NCBI GenBank assembly: GCA_016787725.1
Contig: JAEUTZ010000022.1
Location: 62,001-126,000 of the forward strand
Reading direction: 5' to 3'
Length of the DNA stretch: 64,000 bases
DNA from: Cyclobacteriaceae bacterium
GTDB taxonomy: Bacteria > Bacteroidota > Bacteroidia > Cytophagales > Cyclobacteriaceae
In this document: piece by piece, positions 9,516 through 19,576 of the stretch
Position numbering within the stretch: the first letter of the stretch is position 1
Layout of the letters: each line of letters starts with the position of its first letter
Translations under genes and position numbers: made by a program
The notes under the pieces: generated by a model
Database searches by the model: none
Told to the model about the DNA's origin: nothing
Seen by the model: only the letters and a program-made list of their open reading frames with translations

Positions 9516-10591
9516 AACCAATCCGGCCGCTTATAGGAACTGTTCCGGTAAAGGGTGCAGTCGTAACAGTATTGTGGATACGAAGGTGTTTGAAAGAAGC
9601 GGGACTCGTAATACGTGCAATCTTCAAATGGAAAAAATACCCGGTACGGAAAATCAGTAGGGTACAATACAAACCGATCCATGCTTTCATGGGTAGCCTG
9701 AAAGTAGCCCCACACTTTTTCAGATGGGTTGTTGATGTTCTTGATATTGCCAATAATTTGAGCGGGTGGTGTGTCAAAGATGGATCCGGTTTGATTAGCC
9801 AGAATATTTACCTTTCGCCAATATTCATACGCCTCGTCTGTAATAGAAGATTGGTAGGTGTTGAAATAATGCTTTTCAAGGAATGAACGATCCACAATCC
9901 GGGCACAAACCAATTCTTTTTCAATCCGGTCAATGGTCAGTCGCGTACCATCTAAAAGTGCTACGCGGTTAGGATCGGCTTTTTGATACACGAAACAAGG
10001 TGGGGGAACGAAACCAAACGGGTCCGGAAAATCGGTAGGCGTTAGTAAAAACACTTCCTCTACGGTCCAGTTGATATAGCGATCTTTCCATTCTTGTGGG
10101 AGTGTTGTTGAGGCGTAGATGTGTACAAATTTTTCGGGTAGATTGGCGCCATCGGAATCGGTAACTACTTTCTCAACAAATTCATGCTTTACTTCAACCG
10201 GTGGTGCAAAGGATGGCATGACTTCCGGTGTTGATCGGTACGTTGCTCCATTTGTCAACGTTATTTCCACATGATATGTTTGCCCGGGCACACCCTGAAA
10301 GCCCGGTACGGAATAGACTCCAAGGGATGTTTCTTGAAAAAAGAATGTTGTACCATTCTGATTCAGCAGCAAAATGCTGGCGCCACTTTCTGGTGATGGT
10401 AGCTGTTTATAGGCAGTTCGACCAATTTCAATCATGGTTCGGTCTGGCAAGGAACTTACCTGACCTGAAATTACAACCTGGCCACCCTTATTCTCAACGA
10501 TCACTTCAATTGGGCTGATGCAACTCAGTAGTAATAGAAATGGCAGTACTCGGGTAATTGCTTTTGTCAGTAAAAATCCCACCGTCTTCAT
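9512..10591 (-). CDS. DUF4249 domain lipoprotein
   Basis: A 359-residue protein with a lipoprotein signal (LLLSC, Cys near residue 24). It has the DUF4249 pattern: an N-terminal beta-sandwich region with VISGQVS, YHVEITLTNG and YRSTPEVMP, and a Cys-rich C-terminus (CYDCTLYRNSSYKRPDWF) typical of the family. The family is nearly confined to Bacteroidota and is found beside TonB-dependent receptors. Here the start codon overlaps the receptor's stop codon (TGATG), so the two are cotranscribed and translationally coupled, receptor first. The likely role is an accessory surface lipoprotein of the receptor; the ligand is unknown. Confidence 0.85.
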   Translation of the reverse strand: MKTVGFLLTKAITRVLPFLLLLSCISPIEVIVENKGGQVVISGQVSSLPDRTMIEIGRTAYKQLPSPESGASILLLNQNGTTFFFQETSLGVYSVPGFQGVPGQTYHVEITLTNGATYRSTPEVMPSFAPPVEVKHEFVEKVVTDSDGANLPEKFVHIYASTTLPQEWKDRYINWTVEEVFLLTPTDFPDPFGFVPPPCFVYQKADPNRVALLDGTRLTIDRIEKELVCARIVDRSFLEKHYFNTYQSSITDEAYEYWRKVNILANQTGSIFDTPPAQIIGNIKNINNPSEKVWGYFQATHESMDRFVLYPTDFPYRVFFPFEDCTYYESRFFQTPSYPQYCYDCTLYRNSSYKRPDWF

Positions 10592-13014
10592 CAGAACTTA
10601 AAGTTATATGTGAGAGAAGGAAGCGCTGAACCAAGTATCGAAAGTTGATACGGTTTGGGTATTAAGTAAAGTGCAGCAGGCCGTTGATAAAAGACGGAAT
10701 AGGCGTTTTCCCGACCAAATAAATTATAAATCGAAAAGGTCAGCGAATCATCCAACGTGCGGACCACATTTCCGATGGTTAACGAAACATCAAGCCGGAA
10801 GTACGATGGAATTTTATATTGATTGCGGAGTGAATAGAGCGGCACCACTGTTCCATTCACGATGTAACTTGATTCGAGAGCAGTGAGTGGTCGACCGGAT
10901 GTGTAGGATGCCGTTACAGAAAAGGCTCCATTGTGCATGGTTTTGCGATTCAAAACCAGATTCGCGATATGAGGTTTGTTAAAATTGGACGCGAACCAAT
11001 TCCCATCGTTTATTGACTCAGAGGTGGTGGTAGCAGCCACCTGCACTTCAGTTTGCGAATACGTGTAAGAAAACCAGCCGGTCCAACGCCCTTTTATTTT
11101 CCGAATCAGAAATTCTGTTCCGTAAGCACGTCCATCGCCCGATAGTAATTCTGTCTCTAGATGTGGATTAACATAGAGCTCTGGAAAATCTTTATACTCA
11201 ACTAGATTTTGCGTACGCTTATAAAAAAATTCAATGGATGTCTCCCAAGTGTTATTCTTTATATTCCAGAAATACCCAGCTGAATAGTTATCGGCAATCT
11301 GCGGGGGTAAGTAGGAGGTACTCACCTGCCAAAGATCAACAGGCGTGGCGGAAGCCGTGTTGCTGATTTGGTGAATGTATTGTCGCATCCGGTTGTAGCT
11401 GACCTTTACCGACTGACTATTAAACGTATTGATGCGAATGGCAAGCCGGGGTTCAAGTCCGCCAAAGGAAGAGATTTTCGACATTGAGTTGTAGAGTACA
11501 GTATCCGTGATGGTGCTCTCATTCTTTGGTTGATCAGGCGCGTAGACAAAAACGGAATCAGGCCCCAGATGGAGGTATCCGGAGAGGCGTAATCCGGCTG
11601 AGATACCGATGCGTTCACTTACCTCGAACTCATCATTGACGAACAGAGCAGCTTCCCATCCATTGTCTTTATTTATGCGTTCGGAAATTACAGCCGAAGC
11701 GGAACCATATCCTGTCAAAACCTCATCCTGCGGTATGTATAAAATGGATTCCAGGCCCATCGTCAAAACGTGTTGTTCATTCGGGATATAGTTCACAGCT
11801 GGTTTTACCTGAAGGTACCGCATCGTATTAAAAAGTTGCGATGCCGATTGCCCAACCGGATCGATCAATTTGGTTTGAAACTGACCGTATGATACGCTGA
11901 CTGTGGGCGAAGCTTCACGATTGGCATATCCCGTCCATCGTGTCTGCACCAACAGGCTATTCCAGACGTATCCAAACCGGTCCGAAAATTCGAAATCATC
12001 ATGACTCTGATACAGATTGAATTCAGCAGTACTGTTTTCGCTGAACCGGTGATGGAGCGTCAGGTAAAAGTCGTTAAACGAAGCTTTACTGTTCCGGACG
12101 TTCGGATCCGATACTTGTTTGAGAATCCAATTCGGGTACGCGAGCCGACCGGACAACAAGATGGATGATGTTGATTTTTTAATAGGTCCTTCGGCCGAGA
12201 AACGTGCCGAGATAGGACCAACTCCCCCTTGATAGCTCCATTTTTCATAATCACCATGCAGCGTATTGATTTCTAAAACCGAGGAAGCCCGTCCACCCAG
12301 TTGAGCCGGTACTGTTCCTTTGTAGAGACTGAAATCGCGAACAATGTCCTGATTAAATGAAGACACGAATCCCAACGCATGCGAAGTGTTAAAAATGGGG
12401 GCATCATTCAGTAGGATCAGATTTTGGTCAGGCCTTCCACCCCGTACGTTGAAACCGGACGCGGCTTCACCCACGGTTGTTACTCCCGGCATCAACTGTA
12501 AACTTTTTACGATATCAACTTCTCCTAACAACATGGGTAAGGTCTTGATTTCACTTACCCCGAGGGTCGTCAATCCCGTCAGGCTTTGTTTGATATTACT
12601 GTCAATGGGACGAGCCGTGACTACCAATTCATCAAGATCAATGACTCCCTCCTCCAATTCAATGTCAAATACACCACCGGAGAGTACTTTAATCTTATAG
12701 TAACCCGTTATATAACCAACATGCCGCACCGAGATACGATAATTACCAGGAGGCAATTCGAGGATGAAGCGTCCATTCACATCAGAGTAATTGAAATATT
12801 TAAACTGATCGGCTGAAATTGTGGCACTGGTAAGGGGGATACCCAATCCTTTTGCTCGTACATGGCCCGTTACAATTACATTGACGAAACGATCCGCCAA
12901 ACGGGTTGAATCACCAATGGTTTGGATCACCTTGTCTTGCCAGGGATCCTGGCCCAACAGGAGTTGACTGATGCAACATAATCCTGAAATAAAAATACCT
13001 CGTAATCCCTGCAT
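10591..13014 (-). CDS. TonB-dependent receptor with carboxypeptidase-like N-terminal domain
   Basis: An 807-residue outer-membrane receptor. It has a signal peptide (cleaved near LLLGQ), a carboxypeptidase-regulatory-like beta-sandwich at ~45-130 (VTGHVRAKGLGIPLTSATI...), a plug domain at ~135-250 (FNVRGGRPDQNLILLNDAPIF) and a beta-barrel to the terminal Phe (LTYNFKF). It imports a ligand across the outer membrane powered by TonB. It is shorter than SusC proteins and has no SusD partner; the DUF4249 lipoprotein downstream is its partner instead. A divergent 197-base region separates it from the maltose/glycerol operon, so shared control is possible but unproven. Confidence 0.88.
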   Translation of the reverse strand: MQGLRGIFISGLCCISQLLLGQDPWQDKVIQTIGDSTRLADRFVNVIVTGHVRAKGLGIPLTSATISADQFKYFNYSDVNGRFILELPPGNYRISVRHVGYITGYYKIKVLSGGVFDIELEEGVIDLDELVVTARPIDSNIKQSLTGLTTLGVSEIKTLPMLLGEVDIVKSLQLMPGVTTVGEAASGFNVRGGRPDQNLILLNDAPIFNTSHALGFVSSFNQDIVRDFSLYKGTVPAQLGGRASSVLEINTLHGDYEKWSYQGGVGPISARFSAEGPIKKSTSSILLSGRLAYPNWILKQVSDPNVRNSKASFNDFYLTLHHRFSENSTAEFNLYQSHDDFEFSDRFGYVWNSLLVQTRWTGYANREASPTVSVSYGQFQTKLIDPVGQSASQLFNTMRYLQVKPAVNYIPNEQHVLTMGLESILYIPQDEVLTGYGSASAVISERINKDNGWEAALFVNDEFEVSERIGISAGLRLSGYLHLGPDSVFVYAPDQPKNESTITDTVLYNSMSKISSFGGLEPRLAIRINTFNSQSVKVSYNRMRQYIHQISNTASATPVDLWQVSTSYLPPQIADNYSAGYFWNIKNNTWETSIEFFYKRTQNLVEYKDFPELYVNPHLETELLSGDGRAYGTEFLIRKIKGRWTGWFSYTYSQTEVQVAATTTSESINDGNWFASNFNKPHIANLVLNRKTMHNGAFSVTASYTSGRPLTALESSYIVNGTVVPLYSLRNQYKIPSYFRLDVSLTIGNVVRTLDDSLTFSIYNLFGRENAYSVFYQRPAALYLIPKPYQLSILGSALPSLTYNFKF

Positions 13015-13162
13015 GTATCGAAAGCTGATCTGCGTGTACTTTTAACGATGTAAGATAGGTAAAGTTCTACCGGATGACCGGAAGATTTGTTTTACCTGAA
13101 TTATTATTTTACCAATGGTGAAGAGCCACCGAAACATCCCTACGAAGGCAACCATTTCCTTG

Positions 13163-13197
13163 CAACTTTGATTTACTTTCTTCATCTTCCAAAGTTG
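13163..13197. promoter_or_regulatory. inverted repeat CAACTTTG-N19-CAAAGTTG upstream of the alpha-glucoside/glycerol operon
   Basis: Perfect 8-bp arms at 13163-13170 and 13190-13197 lie 15 bases before the first ATG of the ten-gene operon. It could be an operator or a leader hairpin. No known regulator gene lies nearby and I saw no second copy, so function is uncertain. Confidence 0.35.
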
Positions 13198-13211
13198 ATT
13201 AACCTCAGTTT

Positions 13212-14537
13212 ATGGTAACCAAGCCGAGTCTAACCTTTTCTCAAATCATCAACATGAACCTCGGGTTCTTTGGTATCCAATACAGTTTCGGGTTACAACA
13301 GAGTGCAGTCAATCCAATTTACGACATGTTGGGGGCACAACCCCACGAAATTCCCTTACTGAATCTGGCCGGACCGGTTACAGGCTTGATTGTACAACCT
13401 ATTATCGGGGCCATGAGTGATAAAACCTGGAGCCCAAGGTTCGGAAGACGGAAACCCTATTTCTTCGTGGGGGCTTTGTTGTGCAGTATTGCCTTGTTCT
13501 TTTATCCTTTTAGCAGTGCTTTATGGATGGCTGTAGGATTGCTCTGGATTCTGGATGTTGGCAACAACACGGCCATGGAACCTTACCGGGCCTTCGTTGC
13601 AGATAAACTAAATGAAGCGCAACGACCGCTCGGCTTCCAGGCGCAGAGTTTCTTCACCGGGTTTGGTCAAACATTGGCAAATGTTTCTCTTTTTGTATTT
13701 CCGATCTTGATTGCCGGCAGGACAGGGGCCTTGCCCAACTGGGTTTATGCGTCCTTTTTCCTAGGGGCCATCTGTTCGATGGGCTCGATTTGGTGGAGCA
13801 TGCGCACCACCCCCGAGATTCCGCCCACCGAAGAAGAATTAGCGCTGATGAAGGCAACTCCATTAAATGTTTTCTCGCCCTTTATTGAAATTGGAAAAGC
13901 GATTGGCAGTATGCCAAAGGTAATGTGGCAATTGGCATTCGTCTACCTGTTTCAGTGGTATGCTCTATTTTGTTATTGGCAAAATGCTTCCAAAAGCATC
14001 GCCTGGTCTGTTTGGAAGACAACGCCTGCCAATGGAGAATTGTATGAACAGGCCGTTAGTTGGACAGGCCTTGTAAACGGATGGTATAACATTGTCACTT
14101 TTTTAAGCGCCTTTGCGTTGGTCTGGTTTGTCAAGCGAACTTCACCCAAAATGGTGCATTTTACTTGCCTCGCCTTAGCGGCTGTTGGCTTGCTAACATT
14201 CCCCTTCATTGAAAATAAATACCTCCTCTTTCCGGCAATCACTGGTTTTGGAATCGGATGGGCCAGCATGATGGGCATTCCGTATTTGCTGGTAGTCAAT
14301 AATATACCGAAAGAGCGATATGGAGTTTATATGGGCATTGTCAATATGATGATCGTTATCCCAATGATTTTACAGAACTTAACTTTTGGATATATACTGC
14401 AGGAGTTTTTAGGAAATAATTCAGCCTATGCCGTTGCGTTTGCCGGTGTCTTGTTGATTATTGCAGCCGTTGCAACCTTGTTAATTTCAAGCACCCAAAA
14501 ACCGACAGAGAATATTTCATTTTCATCTTCACATTAA
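13212..14537 (+). CDS. MFS sugar transporter, SLC45/GPH-like (alpha-glucoside uptake)
   Basis: A 441-residue, roughly 12-helix permease. The N-terminus (GFFGIQYSFGLQQSAVNPIY) and the loop GAMSDKTWSPRFGRRKPYF match SLC45-type sucrose/maltose:proton symporters and related Bacteroidota maltose transporters, where the GRRKP loop follows the second helix. It should import maltose or another alpha-glucoside across the inner membrane. It is the first gene of a run of ten codirectional genes; the next starts 8 bases on. The substrate is inferred from the GH65 and GH13 enzymes downstream; sucrose or a glucosyl-polyol is also possible. Confidence 0.8.
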   Translation: MVTKPSLTFSQIINMNLGFFGIQYSFGLQQSAVNPIYDMLGAQPHEIPLLNLAGPVTGLIVQPIIGAMSDKTWSPRFGRRKPYFFVGALLCSIALFFYPFSSALWMAVGLLWILDVGNNTAMEPYRAFVADKLNEAQRPLGFQAQSFFTGFGQTLANVSLFVFPILIAGRTGALPNWVYASFFLGAICSMGSIWWSMRTTPEIPPTEEELALMKATPLNVFSPFIEIGKAIGSMPKVMWQLAFVYLFQWYALFCYWQNASKSIAWSVWKTTPANGELYEQAVSWTGLVNGWYNIVTFLSAFALVWFVKRTSPKMVHFTCLALAAVGLLTFPFIENKYLLFPAITGFGIGWASMMGIPYLLVVNNIPKERYGVYMGIVNMMIVIPMILQNLTFGYILQEFLGNNSAYAVAFAGVLLIIAAVATLLISSTQKPTENISFSSSH

Positions 14538-14545
14538 TATCAAAT

Positions 14546-15250
14546 ATGAATCCTTACCTCGCAGAATTTTTAGGAACGATGCTGCTCATCCTTCTGGGCG
14601 AAGGAGTAGTAGCAGGGGTTGTTTTAAAAGGTACCAAATCTGAGAATGCAGGCTGGCTTACGGTCTGTATTGCGTGGGGGTTGGGGGTATCGTTGGCCAT
14701 TTTTGCAGTGGGTGAAATCAGCGGAGCTCATCTAAATCCAGCCATTACACTCGCGCTCGCATTTACTAATAATTTTGAGTGGAACCTTGTGCTTGGCTAT
14801 TGTCTTGCTCAGGTAGCGGGAGCTTTTACCGGGGCAACATTGGTTTGGATATTCTATGGTCCTCATTGGAAGGTAACATCAGATGCGTCATCTAAGTTGG
14901 CTGTGTTTTCTACCGCCCCTGCCATAAGAAATGCCCCAGCCAACTTAATTAGTGAGGCATTAGCCACCGCGTTGTTAGTATTTGCCATCATGTTTATTGG
15001 AGTGAACGAATTTACCCATGGACTAAAGCCGCTGGTAGTTGGGTTATTGATCGTAGCAATCGGATTAAGTTTAGGAGGGACGACCGGTTTTGCCATTAAC
15101 CCTGCCCGCGATTTGGGCCCGCGCATCGCACATGCCATCTTGCCAATTCATGGCAAGGGTTCTTCCGATTGGGGTTATGCGTGGATTCCAGTCGTTGGAC
15201 CTATTGTTGGCGGGATTTCCGGGGCATTGCTGTACCAATTGATTTTCTGA
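14546..15250 (+). CDS. glpF: glycerol facilitator (MIP/aquaporin family)
   Basis: A 234-residue six-helix channel with both NPA half-helices: SGAHLNPAITLALA at ~63-76 and FAINPARDLGPR at ~183-194. The Asp after the second NPAR is the mark of glycerol-conducting aquaglyceroporins as opposed to water-specific aquaporins. It allows glycerol to diffuse into the cell, where GlpK traps it. The gene order glpF-glpK-glpD with gaps of about 20 and 3 bases supports the assignment. What is unusual is the setting between an alpha-glucoside transporter and alpha-glucoside enzymes. Confidence 0.92.
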   Translation: MNPYLAEFLGTMLLILLGEGVVAGVVLKGTKSENAGWLTVCIAWGLGVSLAIFAVGEISGAHLNPAITLALAFTNNFEWNLVLGYCLAQVAGAFTGATLVWIFYGPHWKVTSDASSKLAVFSTAPAIRNAPANLISEALATALLVFAIMFIGVNEFTHGLKPLVVGLLIVAIGLSLGGTTGFAINPARDLGPRIAHAILPIHGKGSSDWGYAWIPVVGPIVGGISGALLYQLIF

Positions 15251-15254
15251 TTAA

Positions 15255-16763
<1,509 letters not shown>

Positions 16764-16766
16764 CAC

Positions 16767-18392
16767 TTGAACCGGTCAGCAAACATAGAAGCACTAAAAA
16801 AGGAATCCTTCGATTTATTGATTGTCGGTGGGGGCATTACGGGTGCCGGAATTGCCTTGGATGCCGCGGCCCGCGGTTTGAAGACGGCTTTGGTGGAAAA
16901 GAATGATTTTGCATTTGGTACCAGCAGTCGTTCAACGAAATTGATTCATGGTGGTTTGCGCTATTTGAAACAACTGGAGTTTGCTTTGGTGAAGGAAGTG
17001 GGTAGCGAACGTGCAATTGTACATCGATTGGCCCCACACCTGGTGGTTCCTGAAAAGATGTTGTTACCACTCTATGAAAAGCGCGGACTGGGTTATTGGC
17101 TCACTTCGGTGGGGCTGAAGATCTACGATTGGTTGGCTGGGGTGAAAGCGGAAGATCAACGCAAGATGCTTACGCGACTCCAAACATTGAATTACGAACC
17201 ATTGTTGAAGTCGGATGATGTGCGGGGTGGCGCGATCTATGCCGAGTATCGAACAGATGATGCTCGGTTGACCATTGAAATCATGAAACTGGCGGCTCAT
17301 AAAGGCGCACTGGTAGGAAATTATTTAAGTGTAACGGATTTTCACTATACCAATAATCAAGTCACTGGAGTTCAGGTCACCGACTTAATGACGAAGGGAT
17401 CCTTTTCAATCAAAGCCACCATTGTTGTCAATGCAACGGGACCCTGGGTGGATGAACTGCGGGTGATCAATCAATCCCGGCAAGGCAAGCAATTACACCT
17501 CACCAAGGGAGTTCACATTGTGGTGCCGTTTCATCGGCTTCCGGTCAGACAGGCGATTTATTTTGATGTACCCGATGGTCGGATGATTTTTGCGATACCA
17601 CGGGGGCGCATCACCTACATCGGTACTACCGATACGGATTATACCGGGGATAAAGAGAATGTGACGACCACCCTGGATGATGCGCATTATCTGATACATG
17701 CGGTCAATGAGACGTTTCCGTCAGCCTTATTAACGTTTGCCGATATTGAATCAAGTTGGGCGGGGCTTCGGCCCTTAATACATGAGGAGGGTAAATCTGC
17801 ATCAGAACTTTCGAGAAAGGATGAGATTTTCGAATCCGATACCGGACTAATTTCCATAGCCGGTGGAAAGTTAACAGGCTATCGGAAGATGGCCGAACGG
17901 GTGGTGGACCGGGTGATGGAGTTAAAGTTTGAGGAACGCAATGTAAGACCTTGCGAAACTGAACAAATGATCTTGCCCGGAGGCGATTTCAAAAGTTACT
18001 CGGAGGTAAAAAAGCTGGAAGCAGAATTAGCCGGACGGTTGGGTGCATTAAATCTGCGTGGTAATGAAGCAACCAATCTGGTTCATTTGTATGGCCGGCA
18101 GTCCTTACAGATCGTAGACCGATTAGAGGCCCATCATACAGGTCAGCCGGAGTGTGACTTGATTTTGGCAAAGGCGTGGTTTGCGATTACCTTCGAAATG
18201 GCAGTAACACCCTTGGATTTCATAACTCGCAGGAGCGGGTTACTGTATTTTAACCATCCTAAAATTTCGCGCTGGGTTCAGCCCGTGGTTGATTATTTTG
18301 CAACTGAGTTTAGATGGAGTGAGGAGGAGAAGGAACAGCAATTCGACCAAGTAACTAAGGCTCTTCAATCGGTGATCCATTTTACCCAATGA
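16767..18392 (+). CDS. glpD: aerobic glycerol-3-phosphate dehydrogenase
   Basis: A 541-residue FAD-dependent enzyme that oxidises glycerol 3-phosphate to dihydroxyacetone phosphate and passes electrons to the quinone pool at the inner membrane. Residues ~16-50 form the dinucleotide-binding fold (LLIVGGGITGAGIALDAA), followed by the GlpD block FGTSSRSTKLIHGGLRYL and IYFDVPDGRMIFAIPRG; the C-terminal DAO_C region ends the protein. The start is an unusual TTG at 16767, only 3 bases after the glpK stop; no ATG occurs before the Rossmann motif, so TTG is well supported. The last 4 bases (ATGA) overlap the next gene. Confidence 0.93.
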   Translation: MNRSANIEALKKESFDLLIVGGGITGAGIALDAAARGLKTALVEKNDFAFGTSSRSTKLIHGGLRYLKQLEFALVKEVGSERAIVHRLAPHLVVPEKMLLPLYEKRGLGYWLTSVGLKIYDWLAGVKAEDQRKMLTRLQTLNYEPLLKSDDVRGGAIYAEYRTDDARLTIEIMKLAAHKGALVGNYLSVTDFHYTNNQVTGVQVTDLMTKGSFSIKATIVVNATGPWVDELRVINQSRQGKQLHLTKGVHIVVPFHRLPVRQAIYFDVPDGRMIFAIPRGRITYIGTTDTDYTGDKENVTTTLDDAHYLIHAVNETFPSALLTFADIESSWAGLRPLIHEEGKSASELSRKDEIFESDTGLISIAGGKLTGYRKMAERVVDRVMELKFEERNVRPCETEQMILPGGDFKSYSEVKKLEAELAGRLGALNLRGNEATNLVHLYGRQSLQIVDRLEAHHTGQPECDLILAKAWFAITFEMAVTPLDFITRRSGLLYFNHPKISRWVQPVVDYFATEFRWSEEEKEQQFDQVTKALQSVIHFTQ

Positions 18393-19573
18393 AAAAAGTC
18401 ATCTTGTATTTGTTAGTGACGGTTGGTCTCGCCATACTGTTTGGTTTTGAGATCGCTAGTGTATACTACATCATGCCTTTTCCGGGTAGCCAGCGGCAGG
18501 AGTCAATTGACTTTGCCTACTACCTTGTAAACCACATCCACTATTTTAGGGTGGCTGGAATTTTTCTTTTGGTCTACCCGGTTTTTCATTTTATAAGGCA
18601 TGGTACCACCACACATCGGGTTTTGGTAGGATCGGTGGCCCTGCTGTACCTGATGGTTTATTATCAGGTAAATTACCGGATGCAGGCAGACGTTATGTTT
18701 CTTCAGCCAGGACAAGTTAACCTGGTAGGTTCGGATGAAAATAAAGTGAAGCGAAGGAAATTGATTATTGGTGTCGCCTATCAGGGGCTTGCACGAGCTT
18801 ATCCGATTGAAATTATTGGGTATCATCATCAGGTTCGGGATACGATTGCTGGAAATCCGATTATGGTAACCTATTGTACGGTGTGCCGGACCGGAAGGGT
18901 GTATAAACCAATCGTTAAAAATGAACCGGATAGTTTTCGCTTGGTGGGTATGGATCATTTCAATGCCATGTTTGAAGACAGTCGTACAAAAAGCTGGTGG
19001 CGTCAGGTGAGTGGGGAGGCGATCGCTGGACCATTGAAGGGATCTCTGTTGGACGAAATCCCATCTCAGCAGATGAGTTTATTAGCCTGGATTGATCGCC
19101 ATCCCAACACGCTGATTTTGCAGGCTGATTCAACTTTTAATGAAGCTTATCAAGGTTTGGAGAAATTTGATGAAGGTACTATTGAAAGCGGGTTGGAGCG
19201 AAGAGACACTCTTTCGTGGCAAGAGAAATCCTGGGTAATTGGTGTTCAACTGGGAATGACCTCCAAAGCGTATGACTGGAATAATTTGCTTGCCCACCGG
19301 GTAATTAATGACAGCATTGGAAATACTCCGGTACTACTTACCCTTGAACCAGACAGTCTTTCTTTTCATTCCTGGAATCGAGATTCGCTTACATTTTCAG
19401 TACAGGATGGTTATTTGCAGGACCATCAAACCTTGTCGCGATGGAATTGGCGGGGCCAATGTGTAGAGGGTCGATTAACCGGTGCGCAACTGAACCCCAT
19501 TCAATCCTATCAGGAGTTCTGGCATTCGTGGCAAACTTTTCACCCAACCACCTTGCGGTTTCAACCTCATTAA
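18389..19573 (+). CDS. DUF3179 domain membrane protein
   Basis: A 394-residue protein with about three hydrophobic segments in its first 100 residues (near 5-27, 48-66 and 70-90), then a soluble domain of the DUF3179 family: the CxxC-bearing VTYCTVCRTGRVY (~161-173), FRLVGMDHFNAMFEDSRTKS and WWRQVSGEAIAGPL. The family is of unknown function, found in many phyla, and the conserved Cys pair suggests a redox or metal site. The ATGA overlap with glpD shows translational coupling, and the next gene begins 3 bases later, so it is a true member of the operon. Its link to glycerol or sugar oxidation is untested. Confidence 0.85.
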   Translation: MKKVILYLLVTVGLAILFGFEIASVYYIMPFPGSQRQESIDFAYYLVNHIHYFRVAGIFLLVYPVFHFIRHGTTTHRVLVGSVALLYLMVYYQVNYRMQADVMFLQPGQVNLVGSDENKVKRRKLIIGVAYQGLARAYPIEIIGYHHQVRDTIAGNPIMVTYCTVCRTGRVYKPIVKNEPDSFRLVGMDHFNAMFEDSRTKSWWRQVSGEAIAGPLKGSLLDEIPSQQMSLLAWIDRHPNTLILQADSTFNEAYQGLEKFDEGTIESGLERRDTLSWQEKSWVIGVQLGMTSKAYDWNNLLAHRVINDSIGNTPVLLTLEPDSLSFHSWNRDSLTFSVQDGYLQDHQTLSRWNWRGQCVEGRLTGAQLNPIQSYQEFWHSWQTFHPTTLRFQPH

Positions 19574-19576
19574 ACG

